Made by a program: the position numbers and the translations under genes. The notes under the pieces are model-generated. The model had not been told where the DNA came from and made no database searches. It saw only the letters and a list, made by a program, of their open reading frames with translations. Shown piece by piece: positions 1-6,112 of a DNA stretch of 12,528 bases. This DNA is from Methanobacteriota archaeon. Its GTDB lineage: Archaea; Thermoplasmatota; E2; DHVEG-1. The stretch is taken from positions 1-12,528 of the forward strand of contig JAPKYG010000168.1 of assembly GCA_026394435.1 (NCBI GenBank). Reading direction: 5' to 3'. Within the stretch, counting starts at the first letter, position 1. Every line of letters begins with the position of its first letter.

Positions 1-120
1 CTTGACAAGGTTTTCGAAAACGTTTCACTTCTTCTGTCTGAATACATAGAATGGTTCAACAATGTACGATATTCCCTTGGTGTTGAGGGAATACCAGCAT
101 CATTCTATTATGAACGTTAG
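1..120 (+). CDS. Transposase, C-terminal fragment (DDE/integrase-core type), cut by window start
   Basis: Frame 1 is open from the first base to a TAG at 118-120, giving 39 residues. The segment contains SEYIEWFNNVRYSLG, then GIPASFYYER at the very end. This matches the tail of integrase-core (rve) transposases, where an aromatic-rich helix (Y-x-x-W-[FY]-N-N-x-R) is followed by a proline and a short aromatic end. The usual His-x-Ser-Leu after the Arg is not present in canonical form. The catalytic DDE residues would lie upstream and cannot be seen, so I cannot say whether the element is intact or which IS family it belongs to; an IS481-like archaeal element is a guess. It reads toward the downstream catabolic genes but is probably a separate unit. 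Confidence 0.6.
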   Translation, partial: LDKVFENVSLLLSEYIEWFNNVRYSLGVEGIPASFYYER

Positions 121-150
121 CGATGTCGGTTGACAGTACAAAAAGAAAAG

Positions 151-159
151 CTATTTAAG
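151..159 (+). promoter_or_regulatory. Candidate archaeal TATA box for the BKACE gene
   Basis: CTATTTAAG is preceded by a purine-rich AAAAGAAAAG that could serve as a BRE. A start 25-27 bases downstream would fall near 180, a few bases before the ATG at 187. AGAGGA at 177-182 could alternatively act as a Shine-Dalgarno site if transcription starts further upstream. The promoter sits between the transposase end and the gene, so the gene need not depend on readthrough from the insertion element. Confidence 0.4.
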
Positions 160-186
160 GATAAACAAAATTGCTTAGAGGAAATT

Positions 187-990
187 ATGAAAACGGAGCA
201 AGAAAAACTTATTGTTACGGTAACAACTGCGAACGCTTGGATTTATCCTGAAGCAAAGAATTATCCAAAAACACCGGAAGAAATCGCAGAAACAGTATAT
301 AGATGCTATAACGAAGGAGCAAGTATCGCGCATGTCCATTTACCAAAGAACGCAAGCAAAAAGACGGTCGAATTGATCAGAGAAAAATGTGATATCATCA
401 TACAAGCAGGCATGTCTAGTGATCCAATAAATGAACGACAAGAACTCTTTGATTCGAAACCAGATATGGTTTCTATAATTTTAAACCATCATGATGAGGT
501 TTTTCTTGATGTCGAAGTAAATCGATTGCATCCACTGAAAGAATTAGAAGAATATTGCAGGTTATGTAGAAAAACAGGCATTAAATCAGAGTTTGAAGTC
601 TGGCATCACGGTTCGGTATGGAATTTAAACTACTTGGTGAAGAAAAATTTGATAGATAAACCGTATTTTCTTACATTGTTTCTCGGTTGGCCTGGTGGGA
701 CTTGGTCCCCCCCTACAAAAGATGAATTATTGCATAGGATAAAGTATCTTCCTCCAGATTGTGTTTGTTCCGTGAGCGTCATGGGACCTGATCAGGAAGT
801 AATCTTACCGCTTGCTATTGAATTAGAAAAACATGTCAGAGTCGGGACCGAAGATTATCCGTACTTGAAGAAAAGAGTTCTGGCAAAGGATAACACTGAG
901 TTGGTTAGAAAAATTGTGAAGATTGGCAAAGAAAAGGGAAGAGAGATAGCAGATCCTTCAGAAGCAAGAAAAATGATAGGTATTCGCTAA
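187..990 (+). CDS. BKACE-family (DUF849) beta-keto acid cleavage enzyme
   Basis: 267 residues, usual for the family. BKACE enzymes are TIM barrels that use a divalent metal and acetyl-CoA to cleave a beta-keto acid into acetoacetate and a new acyl-CoA; the founding member is Kce of lysine fermentation. The HVH metal pair is at residues 49-51 after GASIA. A late RVGTED motif (R218, E222, D223) matches the family's R-V-G-x-E-D, supplying the third metal ligand and a catalytic Asp. The N-terminal strand normally reads like T-G-A-E-x-T-K-E. Here it reads TVTTANAWIYPEA, so the Glu that binds the substrate amino group in Kce appears absent and the substrate is probably not 3-keto-5-aminohexanoate. 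I chose ATG 187 because AGAGGA lies just upstream and residue 1 sits right before the first strand; an in-frame TTG at 130 would add 19 unrelated residues. The next gene follows after 23 bases. Confidence 0.85.
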   Translation: MKTEQEKLIVTVTTANAWIYPEAKNYPKTPEEIAETVYRCYNEGASIAHVHLPKNASKKTVELIREKCDIIIQAGMSSDPINERQELFDSKPDMVSIILNHHDEVFLDVEVNRLHPLKELEEYCRLCRKTGIKSEFEVWHHGSVWNLNYLVKKNLIDKPYFLTLFLGWPGGTWSPPTKDELLHRIKYLPPDCVCSVSVMGPDQEVILPLAIELEKHVRVGTEDYPYLKKRVLAKDNTELVRKIVKIGKEKGREIADPSEARKMIGIR

Positions 991-1013
991 AAACAATTTT
1001 TTATGGTGATTCT

Positions 1014-1577
1014 ATGAGAATAATTGGTATAAATGGAAGTCCAAGAAAAAAGGGGAACACGCAGGCTTTGTTAAAAGTAGCTATGAAATCATCTAAGATA
1101 GATGACGTGAAATTAATTCATTTGGTTGATTATGAAATCTTTCCATGTGATGGTTGTGGTACTTGTTGGAAAACGAAAAAATGCCCGTTTGACGATGACC
1201 TTGAAGAAGTAATAAGAGAGTTAGTCAGTAGTGATGCAATAATCATTGGAAGTCCGGCTTATTATGGAACTGTTTCAGCTCAGATGAAGGCATTTATTGA
1301 CCGTTCTGGTGAACTTCTTGGAGCACGAGGGCATCCATTAAAAGGTAAAGTTGGCGGTGCTCTCTCGGTTGCTAGACGATGGGGTCATATCACTACTTGG
1401 ACAGCTTTACTTCTTTACATTCTAGAGATGCGATTGATTGTTCCAGGTGCAGGGTGGGGTGCGGCTACTGCTATGAAACCAAACGAAGTCATAAATGACA
1501 AGGAAGGCGTTGAAAGAGCTAAAGAGCTAGGGGAATCTATAGGAAAACTTTGTAGGGTTTTATCCAAAAAATCTTAA
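1014..1577 (+). CDS. Iron-sulfur flavoprotein / NADPH-dependent FMN reductase family protein
   Basis: 187 residues with a flavodoxin-like fold. The N-terminal GINGSPRKKGNT (residues 5-16) is the FMN phosphate-binding loop. SPAYYGTVSAQMKAFIDR (80-97) is the second flavin-contact segment. Between them is a compact cysteine cluster, C45-x2-C48-x2-C51-x5-C57. That arrangement matches archaeal iron-sulfur flavoproteins (Isf), which carry a 4Fe-4S cluster next to FMN and transfer electrons from ferredoxin to other acceptors. A GGTGAT site at 1005-1010 precedes the ATG by 3 bases, and the gap to the BKACE gene is 23 bases, so the two are probably co-transcribed. The physiological electron partner cannot be inferred. 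A general quinone or nitro-reductase role is possible but less likely given the cysteine cluster. Confidence 0.87.
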   Translation: MRIIGINGSPRKKGNTQALLKVAMKSSKIDDVKLIHLVDYEIFPCDGCGTCWKTKKCPFDDDLEEVIRELVSSDAIIIGSPAYYGTVSAQMKAFIDRSGELLGARGHPLKGKVGGALSVARRWGHITTWTALLLYILEMRLIVPGAGWGAATAMKPNEVINDKEGVERAKELGESIGKLCRVLSKKS

Positions 1578-1584
1578 TTTTTTT
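1578..1584 (+). terminator. Candidate T-run terminator after the flavoprotein gene
   Basis: Seven consecutive T directly follow the TAA stop codon. Oligo-T on the coding strand is the usual archaeal intrinsic termination signal, and no hairpin is needed. A new promoter at about 1656 follows, so this is a plausible boundary between two transcription units. Confidence 0.4.
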
Positions 1585-1655
1585 ATCCAACTGCCTAGCT
1601 AACATTTATGGATTGGGGTATGTTATGCTTATTTAAATTCCTACAGCCAAAATGA

Positions 1656-1662
1656 TTATATA
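1656..1662 (+). promoter_or_regulatory. Candidate TATA box for the first Gfo/Idh/MocA gene
   Basis: TTATATA is centred about 31 bases before ATG 1690, placing the transcript start within roughly 5 bases of the start codon. No Shine-Dalgarno sequence precedes this ATG, which fits a leaderless or nearly leaderless mRNA. Confidence 0.5.
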
Positions 1663-1689
1663 CTAATGTAAAGATTTTATGATACTTTT

Positions 1690-2718
1690 ATGAAAAAGAT
1701 TCGAGTCGGTCTTGTAGGTCTGGGTTTTTCTGGGTCGTTACATGCAGACGCATATGCTGCAATAAAAGACAAGGCGGATTTGGTTGCGGTTTGTGACATA
1801 GATAAGGAAAAAGCCAAAATGATGGCTGGTTGCTATGGCGCGAAGGCTTACACGGACTTCAATAAAATGCTAGAAAAGGAGAAGCTTGACGCTGTCGATT
1901 TATGTATTCCGCATCATTTGCACTCCAAGTTTGTAATTGCTGCGGCAAAAGCCGGAAAGCATGTAATAGTAGAGAAACCGATTGCAACAACGGTTGAAGA
2001 GGCGAAAAAAATGATAGAGGCGACTAGAAAGGCGAACGTAAGGTTCATGGTTGCCGAGGATCAAGTGCATCTACCGGCACACAAACTCGCCAAGGAACTT
2101 CTGGATAAGAGGGCCATAGGCAAGATATTCATGGCAAGAGTTCTTAGCGCAGTCTACGATATGCCAGAAGATGATAAGGGGTGGAAGCTCGATCCAAAAA
2201 ACAAGGGCGTACTTCTTGACATGGCGGTTCACTACTTTATGATCCTGCAATGGCTGATAGGTCCGATAGAGAAAGTAAGTGCGATGGCTGAATCTGTCGT
2301 CGTAGATAAAGGGAAAAGCGATTTTGACGACAACGCTATAGCAATTGTCAAGTTCAAAAATGGAGCCATTGGTGATGTTTCTGTTACGACGGTGGTTGCT
2401 AGAGAACCGTGCAACAGGTTGGAGTTTTATGGAACAGAGGGCACTATAATAGTTGATCATTCGTGCGAGAAGCCGTTGATGTATCATTCAGTACATCGTG
2501 GTATGGAAACCGATGGATGGGTGAGGCCAGAAGTAGAGCATGAAACGTATCCTGGATATTTTCCACTTGCATTCAGAAACGAAGTTAAGTACTTCATCGA
2601 TTGCATTCTGGAGAATAGGGAACCGGAATTCGGTGGAAAAATGGGGATAGAATCCGTGAAGGTTGTAGAAGCTGCGTACAAGGCCGTGAAAACCGGAAAG
2701 ACGCAGAACGTTAAGTAG
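1690..2718 (+). CDS. Gfo/Idh/MocA family NAD(P)-dependent sugar/polyol dehydrogenase (paralogue 1)
   Basis: 342 residues, typical of the family. The N-terminal Rossmann domain has GLVGLGFSG (7-15) for nicotinamide cofactor binding. EKP (95-97) supplies the conserved Lys that contacts both cofactor and substrate. In the C-terminal alpha/beta domain, LLDMAVHYF (175-183) holds the Asp and His (H181) that act on the substrate hydroxyl. Members oxidise sugars, inositols, glycosides or sugar acids, or act as oxidoreductases on their keto forms; the substrate cannot be read from sequence. The protein is very like the minus-strand gene at 9831-10856, with 53 identities in the first 100 residues aligned by eye without gaps. 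It starts without a Shine-Dalgarno site downstream of a TATA box, and is followed after 31 bases by a cyclase-family gene, so they likely form an operon. Sampled GC here is 43-45%, modestly higher than the 28-42% sampled in later genes. Confidence 0.9.
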   Translation: MKKIRVGLVGLGFSGSLHADAYAAIKDKADLVAVCDIDKEKAKMMAGCYGAKAYTDFNKMLEKEKLDAVDLCIPHHLHSKFVIAAAKAGKHVIVEKPIATTVEEAKKMIEATRKANVRFMVAEDQVHLPAHKLAKELLDKRAIGKIFMARVLSAVYDMPEDDKGWKLDPKNKGVLLDMAVHYFMILQWLIGPIEKVSAMAESVVVDKGKSDFDDNAIAIVKFKNGAIGDVSVTTVVAREPCNRLEFYGTEGTIIVDHSCEKPLMYHSVHRGMETDGWVRPEVEHETYPGYFPLAFRNEVKYFIDCILENREPEFGGKMGIESVKVVEAAYKAVKTGKTQNVK

Positions 2719-2749
2719 AGTATAGTAAAAAGAAATGAGGGTGAAAGAA

Positions 2750-3454
2750 ATGATTGATTTGAGTAAATATCGCATAATAGAACTAAGTGTGGAACTCTGT
2801 CCAAAGATATACCGGTGGGACGGGGGCCGAGAAGACCCATTTCCATCTACTGATTTGGATTGGAATGAAACGGTCGTGTATTCCGGAGGAGCGAAACGTC
2901 TCGTGCTACGTCAGATAAAGTATCCAGATATGGATTTCAACGAATTAATAGACATGGAGGCACATCTTGGAACGCACGCTGAGACCGGGAAGCACCTAGA
3001 TTATGACAGACCAAGTATAACAGATTTCCCAGTGGATACATGGATTGGTGAAGCAGTGGTATGTGACTTTTCCGACAAAACTCCTGTAAAAGGTGAAAGA
3101 TATGAACTGGCTCCCAAGGATTTTGGAAAAGTGAAGAAAGGGGATATAGTTTTGATAAGGAGTTCCCTGCCTTACGGCGATGCACCCACCATGACTGAAG
3201 CGGCCACCAAAAGCCTCATCGACAAAAAGGTAAAACTCATTGGCGGACTTGAACCATTCAACGGTGTGATAGGTACTGATGAACTGCGTAACATCCACAA
3301 CATGTTCCACGAAAACGACATAGTACTAGTTCAGGGAATGATAAACCTCAATCAGATAAAGAAGGAAAGGGTTTTCTTCATCGGACTTCCGATGAGAATC
3401 AAGGGACTTGATGCATCCACGATACGGGCCGTAGTCCTTGAGGAAAAAGACTGA
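2750..3454 (+). CDS. Cyclase family protein (kynurenine formamidase-like metal-dependent hydrolase)
   Basis: 234 residues. The fold is recognised by AHLGTHAETGKH (71-82), the counterpart of the family signature H-x-G-T-H-x-D-x-P-x-H, and by IHNMFHENDIVLVQGM (182-197), the counterpart of the H-x-x-L-L-x-x-x-I-x-I-x-E-G block. In bacterial kynurenine formamidase the metals are held by His50, His54, Asp56, His160 and Glu172. The equivalents here appear to be H72, H76, E78, H183 and Q195, so two ligands are changed while spacing is kept. The family hydrolyses formamides, amides and cyclic or lactone-like substrates, so ring opening of a sugar lactone made by the upstream dehydrogenase is an attractive but unproven role. 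I chose ATG 2750 over the in-frame ATG 2735 because GAGGGTGA (2737-2744) is a good Shine-Dalgarno site five bases before it. No tryptophan-pathway gene is nearby, arguing against a kynurenine role. Confidence 0.82.
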   Translation: MIDLSKYRIIELSVELCPKIYRWDGGREDPFPSTDLDWNETVVYSGGAKRLVLRQIKYPDMDFNELIDMEAHLGTHAETGKHLDYDRPSITDFPVDTWIGEAVVCDFSDKTPVKGERYELAPKDFGKVKKGDIVLIRSSLPYGDAPTMTEAATKSLIDKKVKLIGGLEPFNGVIGTDELRNIHNMFHENDIVLVQGMINLNQIKKERVFFIGLPMRIKGLDASTIRAVVLEEKD

Positions 3455-3507
3455 AGAACTAACTAATTGGAACAACACAACAATTGGGTAAGAGATTATA
3501 GTATATG

Positions 3508-3512
3508 TTTTT
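3508..3512 (+). terminator. Possible T-run terminator for the cyclase gene
   Basis: Five T at 3508-3512 lie in the 58-base gap between the two convergent genes, directly against the last codon of the SDR gene. It is the only T-run of this length in the gap on the plus strand. No comparable run was seen on the minus strand after the SDR gene. Confidence 0.2.
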
Positions 3513-4283
3513 CTATCCTGCTGCCCAACCAGCATCAACCAATAAATCAGTCCCGGTCACATATGATGATTTATCAGATGCTAAGTAGAGTATTGCCTCA
3601 CCAATTTCTTTTGGATCAGCCCATCTGTGTAAAGCACCGATATCTGATCGTTCTTTCCTAATTTTATCCATTGAAACGCCAAGTCTTTTCGCTTCGATTT
3701 CCACGTCACCTAAAAGCATCGGAGTTTCAACCGAGCCTGGACTAATACTATTAACTCTAATACCACGAGGTGCTAGTTCCCATGCGAGTGCACGGGTAAG
3801 TGCAATAATGGCACCCTTTGTTCCACCATATACTGCATGGTTAATCTGCCCAACATGACCGGATATAGATGCAACATTTACTATTGTGCCTCCTTTTTTC
3901 ATATACGGCAAAACATGTTTCGTGCAAAGAAACACACTTTTATAGTTTGTATTAACCACTTTTTCAAAATCCTGTTCTGTTGTTTCTACAATTGGTTTAA
4001 CAAGAACAACCCCTGCGTTGTTAACAAGAATATCAATTTTACCATAGGTTTCTTTCGCGGTTTTTACCATGGTTTTTACATCTACTTCTTTCGATACATC
4101 AGCATGAACAAATAGAGCCTGTTTTTTCTCTTCTTTTATTAGTTTTACCGTCTCTGCTCCTCCGTTATCATTGATATCTGTCACAACCACCTTAGCACCT
4201 TCTTGTGCAAATAAAATCGCAGTTGCACGACCAATACCAGATGCTGCACCAGTAATAATTGCTACTTTTCCTTTGAGATACAT
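3513..4283 (-). CDS. Short-chain dehydrogenase/reductase (classical SDR)
   Basis: 256 residues, the standard classical SDR length. It has the cofactor loop TGAASGIG (11-18), an acidic D36 at the end of strand 2 that favours NAD(H), NNAG (88-91), and the catalytic set S139, Y152, K156 (Y-G-G-T-K). The family reduces or oxidises hydroxyl/keto groups on sugars, sugar acids, acyl groups or steroids. Best guesses here are a glucose/sugar dehydrogenase, or a KduD/DehR-like reductase that would feed KDG to the kinase at 6113; a 3-oxoacyl reductase is also possible. A GGAGA site at 4291-4295, seven bases upstream, supports the ATG at 4283. It lies 51 bases downstream of the SCP2-like gene on the same strand and is probably co-transcribed with it. 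It ends tail-to-tail with the cyclase gene. Confidence 0.9.
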   Translation of the reverse strand: MYLKGKVAIITGAASGIGRATAILFAQEGAKVVVTDINDNGGAETVKLIKEEKKQALFVHADVSKEVDVKTMVKTAKETYGKIDILVNNAGVVLVKPIVETTEQDFEKVVNTNYKSVFLCTKHVLPYMKKGGTIVNVASISGHVGQINHAVYGGTKGAIIALTRALAWELAPRGIRVNSISPGSVETPMLLGDVEIEAKRLGVSMDKIRKERSDIGALHRWADPKEIGEAILYLASDKSSYVTGTDLLVDAGWAAG

Positions 4284-4334
4284 TTTATCTTCTCCAAGAC
4301 GAATTACTTTTGCTCACAAATGAAGCTGATTTGT

Positions 4335-4673
4335 TTAAAACATGATTTTCTGCAGTTTTAATAAATCACCCATGGCGCCCTTAACCTTTATTTTACCAGT
4401 CATATATGAGGTGACTGGGTTTATCTTTTTATCAAGGATACCTAAAAAAACATCACTTTTTATCGTAACCATAATATCAGGTTTTTCAACGCTTTCTTCT
4501 TTCAACGATTTTGCCGCTCCATTGACTACATCCATAACATAATTCGTGTTAAGATCTGTGAATGAAAACTGCATCTTTTTAGTAAAATCCTTAAATTTTT
4601 CTTTTGTTGCTGGGTCGTCTAATCTAGATTTTACTTTATTTAATCCGTTCAAAACTTCTTCTTTTGTCGCCAT
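4335..4673 (-). CDS. SCP2 sterol-carrier-like domain protein
   Basis: 112 residues, a single stand-alone SCP2 domain. The diagnostic part is the second half: PDIMVTIKSDVFLGIL (65-80), a D-K-K-I-N-P turn, then TGKIKVKGAMGDLLKLQ (92-108). This matches the SCP2 pattern of a strand, an amphipathic helix, and G-K-[IL]-x-[IV]-x-G-[DA]. SCP2 domains form a hydrophobic tunnel that binds lipids, sterols or acyl chains and have no catalytic residues. Prokaryotic versions occur alone or fused to enzymes that act on hydrophobic substrates. No signal peptide is present, so it is cytoplasmic. A strong GGGAGGTTGA site at 4681-4690 precedes the ATG, and a TATA box lies further upstream. As first gene of a pair with an SDR, it may present a hydrophobic substrate to that enzyme (inference). 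Confidence 0.85.
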   Translation of the reverse strand: MATKEEVLNGLNKVKSRLDDPATKEKFKDFTKKMQFSFTDLNTNYVMDVVNGAAKSLKEESVEKPDIMVTIKSDVFLGILDKKINPVTSYMTGKIKVKGAMGDLLKLQKIMF

Positions 4674-4725
4674 ATTTTAATCAACCTCCCGGTTCTTATT
4701 TTTCTTTATCAAATCATTACTAGGG

Positions 4726-4734
4726 TATAAATAG
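4726..4734 (-). promoter_or_regulatory. Candidate TATA box for the SCP2-SDR pair
   Basis: Read on the minus strand, CTATTTATA predicts a start near 4704. That gives a leader of about 30 bases containing the GGGAGGTTGA ribosome site. This is the one monocistronic-type start here that combines a TATA box with a leader and a Shine-Dalgarno site, and it separates this unit from the upstream transporter. Confidence 0.5.
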
Positions 4735-4752
4735 TTTAATATTTTTGAAAAA

Positions 4753-5976
4753 TTAGCTTGTTATTCGTACTCTTTGTAATAAAATAAACCCGATGATTAA
4801 TGATATTGGTGTAACATAAAAAATTATCTGATAATTATTATTAAATGTACTGATGAGAAAACCGACGAGTGGAGCAGCAGTCATTTGTGGTGCAGCATAG
4901 AAAATGTTTCCAAGACCCATGAATTTCCCTTCTTTTCCTTTTGGTAGTAGATCTGCGGTAAGAGCAAAGTTTAACACTATAATAACGCCGAATCCTAATC
5001 CCGCTAGTCCCATAGCAATGTAAATCAATATAATCTCAGATGTGAAAGCACCTATTGATAATCCAATGGCTGCGATGAGAACACCAATGCTGAGAATACG
5101 TTTTTTACCAATTTTATCAGCAAATATTCCTGCGGGAATCGCACAGACAACGAGGATGACGGTGAATATCCCCATAAATACAAGTGCTGAAGATTCAGGT
5201 AAACCTAATGTATTTTTAGCAAAAAGAACAAAGAATGGTTGAAGTGTACCAATGGCAAACCACCAAAACATAGATGTGATCATAAATTTTACAAAATCTT
5301 TTTCTTTGACAAAATCCTTAACAATTGATATAAGACGTTCTTTTTCACGCGGTTTAACTGATTTTTTTTCTTCTATTGTAAGAATGGTAATAAAAGAAGA
5401 AATAGTGATTACTATCGCAAAAATAACAAAAGTTAATGTATGACTTGTTTCCCAAACTGCGGCTGCAGCCGCAAAAGCTAAAATAGTACCAAGGATGTTA
5501 AACGCCTGCATATATCCACTTGTTTCTCCCCGTTCTGCAGGTTCAGTTAAATCAGGTAAAAGAGCAGAATACGTTGAATTCCACATGTTAAGAAACATAT
5601 ACAAGAGAGTAATACAAAATGCAAAAAGAATAAATGTGTTTAATGCCGACATATTGATTGCTAGATGACTTCCAACGATAGATATAATAAGCAGCATGAC
5701 AACGGTAAGCGGGACAAAGATAATCATATATAATATTCGTCGTCCAAATCTTGTCCATGTGTTGTCACTAATAGTACCGATAACTGGGGGTATAATGATA
5801 CCAAGAAACAGAGTTATACCGATGACTATTCCTATAAAAAAATCAGAAAATGTATTAAAAGCAGATTTAGCAAGGGGATCTAAAAGCAATGGTATTACAT
5901 TAGAATTCAATGAAAGGACTAATCCCGCCCCGATAGAAGCAGAAGCAAGCGATAATTTCTGTTTTCTTGATAACAC
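4753..5976 (-). CDS. MFS transporter, GPH/sugar:cation-symporter-like
   Basis: 407 residues from a GTG start, with about 12 hydrophobic segments and a charged central loop at residues 202-228 splitting two six-helix halves. Loop 2-3 reads GTISDNTWTRFGRR (67-80), the MFS signature in the G-x-[IL]-[SA]-D-x-[CT]-x-[ST]-[RK]-[FW]-G-[RK]-R form typical of GPH/sucrose-type sugar symporters. The repeat in the second half is GIFADKIGKKR (283-293). Glycosides, sugars or uronates are the likely cargo, given the divergent sugar-acid operon. The frame stays open upstream to an ATG at 6114, but that adds 46 residues rich in Cys, Tyr and His that overlap the kdgK start codon and promoter. I prefer GTG 5976, which sits shortly downstream of a TATA-like element and directly before the charged lead-in to helix 1. 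Confidence 0.87.
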   Translation of the reverse strand: MLSRKQKLSLASASIGAGLVLSLNSNVIPLLLDPLAKSAFNTFSDFFIGIVIGITLFLGIIIPPVIGTISDNTWTRFGRRILYMIIFVPLTVVMLLIISIVGSHLAINMSALNTFILFAFCITLLYMFLNMWNSTYSALLPDLTEPAERGETSGYMQAFNILGTILAFAAAAAVWETSHTLTFVIFAIVITISSFITILTIEEKKSVKPREKERLISIVKDFVKEKDFVKFMITSMFWWFAIGTLQPFFVLFAKNTLGLPESSALVFMGIFTVILVVCAIPAGIFADKIGKKRILSIGVLIAAIGLSIGAFTSEIILIYIAMGLAGLGFGVIIVLNFALTADLLPKGKEGKFMGLGNIFYAAPQMTAAPLVGFLISTFNNNYQIIFYVTPISLIIGFILLQRVRITS

Positions 5977-6004
5977 AATTCTCAAACCTTTATAAAATAA
6001 GAAA

Positions 6005-6013
6005 CATTTAAAG
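6005..6013 (-). promoter_or_regulatory. Candidate TATA box for the MFS transporter gene
   Basis: On the minus strand CTTTAAATG is centred about 33 bases before GTG 5976, predicting a very short leader. A second AT-rich element, TTTTATAAA at 5989-5997, is only about 17 bases from the GTG and would start transcription inside the gene, so it is less likely. Confidence 0.4.
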
Positions 6014-6051
6014 TCATCGAATTTTCCTAACTTAAGATAAACTGCCGAAAA

Positions 6052-6071
6052 ACATTGTGTACAACTTATGT
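6052..6071. promoter_or_regulatory. Imperfect inverted repeat in the transporter/kdgK divergent promoter region
   Basis: The 20-base segment begins ACATTGTG and ends ACTTATGT. The outer ACAT/ATGT arms pair perfectly, the interior only partly, and 12 of 20 positions are symmetric by hand count. It ends 7 bases before the kdgK TATA box and lies on the upstream side of both divergent promoters, where a transcription factor could control import and catabolism together. Chance is a real possibility in DNA this AT-rich. Confidence 0.2.
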
Positions 6072-6078
6072 GATAATT

Positions 6079-6086
6079 TTTATATA
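6079..6086 (+). promoter_or_regulatory. TATA box for the kdgK-aldolase-GH5 operon
   Basis: TTTATATA is centred about 30 bases before ATG 6113, placing the transcript start within about five bases of the ATG. There is no Shine-Dalgarno sequence, consistent with a leaderless first gene. This is among the clearest promoters in the window. Confidence 0.6.
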
Positions 6087-6112
6087 GGTTATGATGGCTA
6101 TAGGAAACTTGC

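Noticed and set aside
130..186. Upstream TTG extension of the BKACE gene by 19 residues
   Set aside because: The added residues match nothing in the family, would cover the TATA box, and a better ATG with AGAGGA lies at 187.
2735..2749. Earlier in-frame ATG for the cyclase-family gene
   Set aside because: GAGGGTGA at 2737-2744 overlaps this start and is well spaced for ATG 2750.
2071..2846. Several open minus-strand frames of 60-138 codons across the dehydrogenase and cyclase genes
   Set aside because: They are antisense to clearly conserved coding sequence, have low-complexity or unrecognisable translations and no start signals.
2750..3454. Calling the cyclase-family protein a kynurenine formamidase (KynB)
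   Set aside because: Two metal-ligand positions differ and no tryptophan-degradation gene is nearby, so only the family name is supported.
2937..3538. Minus-strand frames of 70-104 codons opposite the cyclase gene
   Set aside because: They lie opposite a conserved gene, overlap one another in different frames and show no family features.
3467..4115. Plus-strand frames of 64 and 92 codons opposite the SDR gene
   Set aside because: The SDR on the other strand has every family motif; these frames have no recognisable content.
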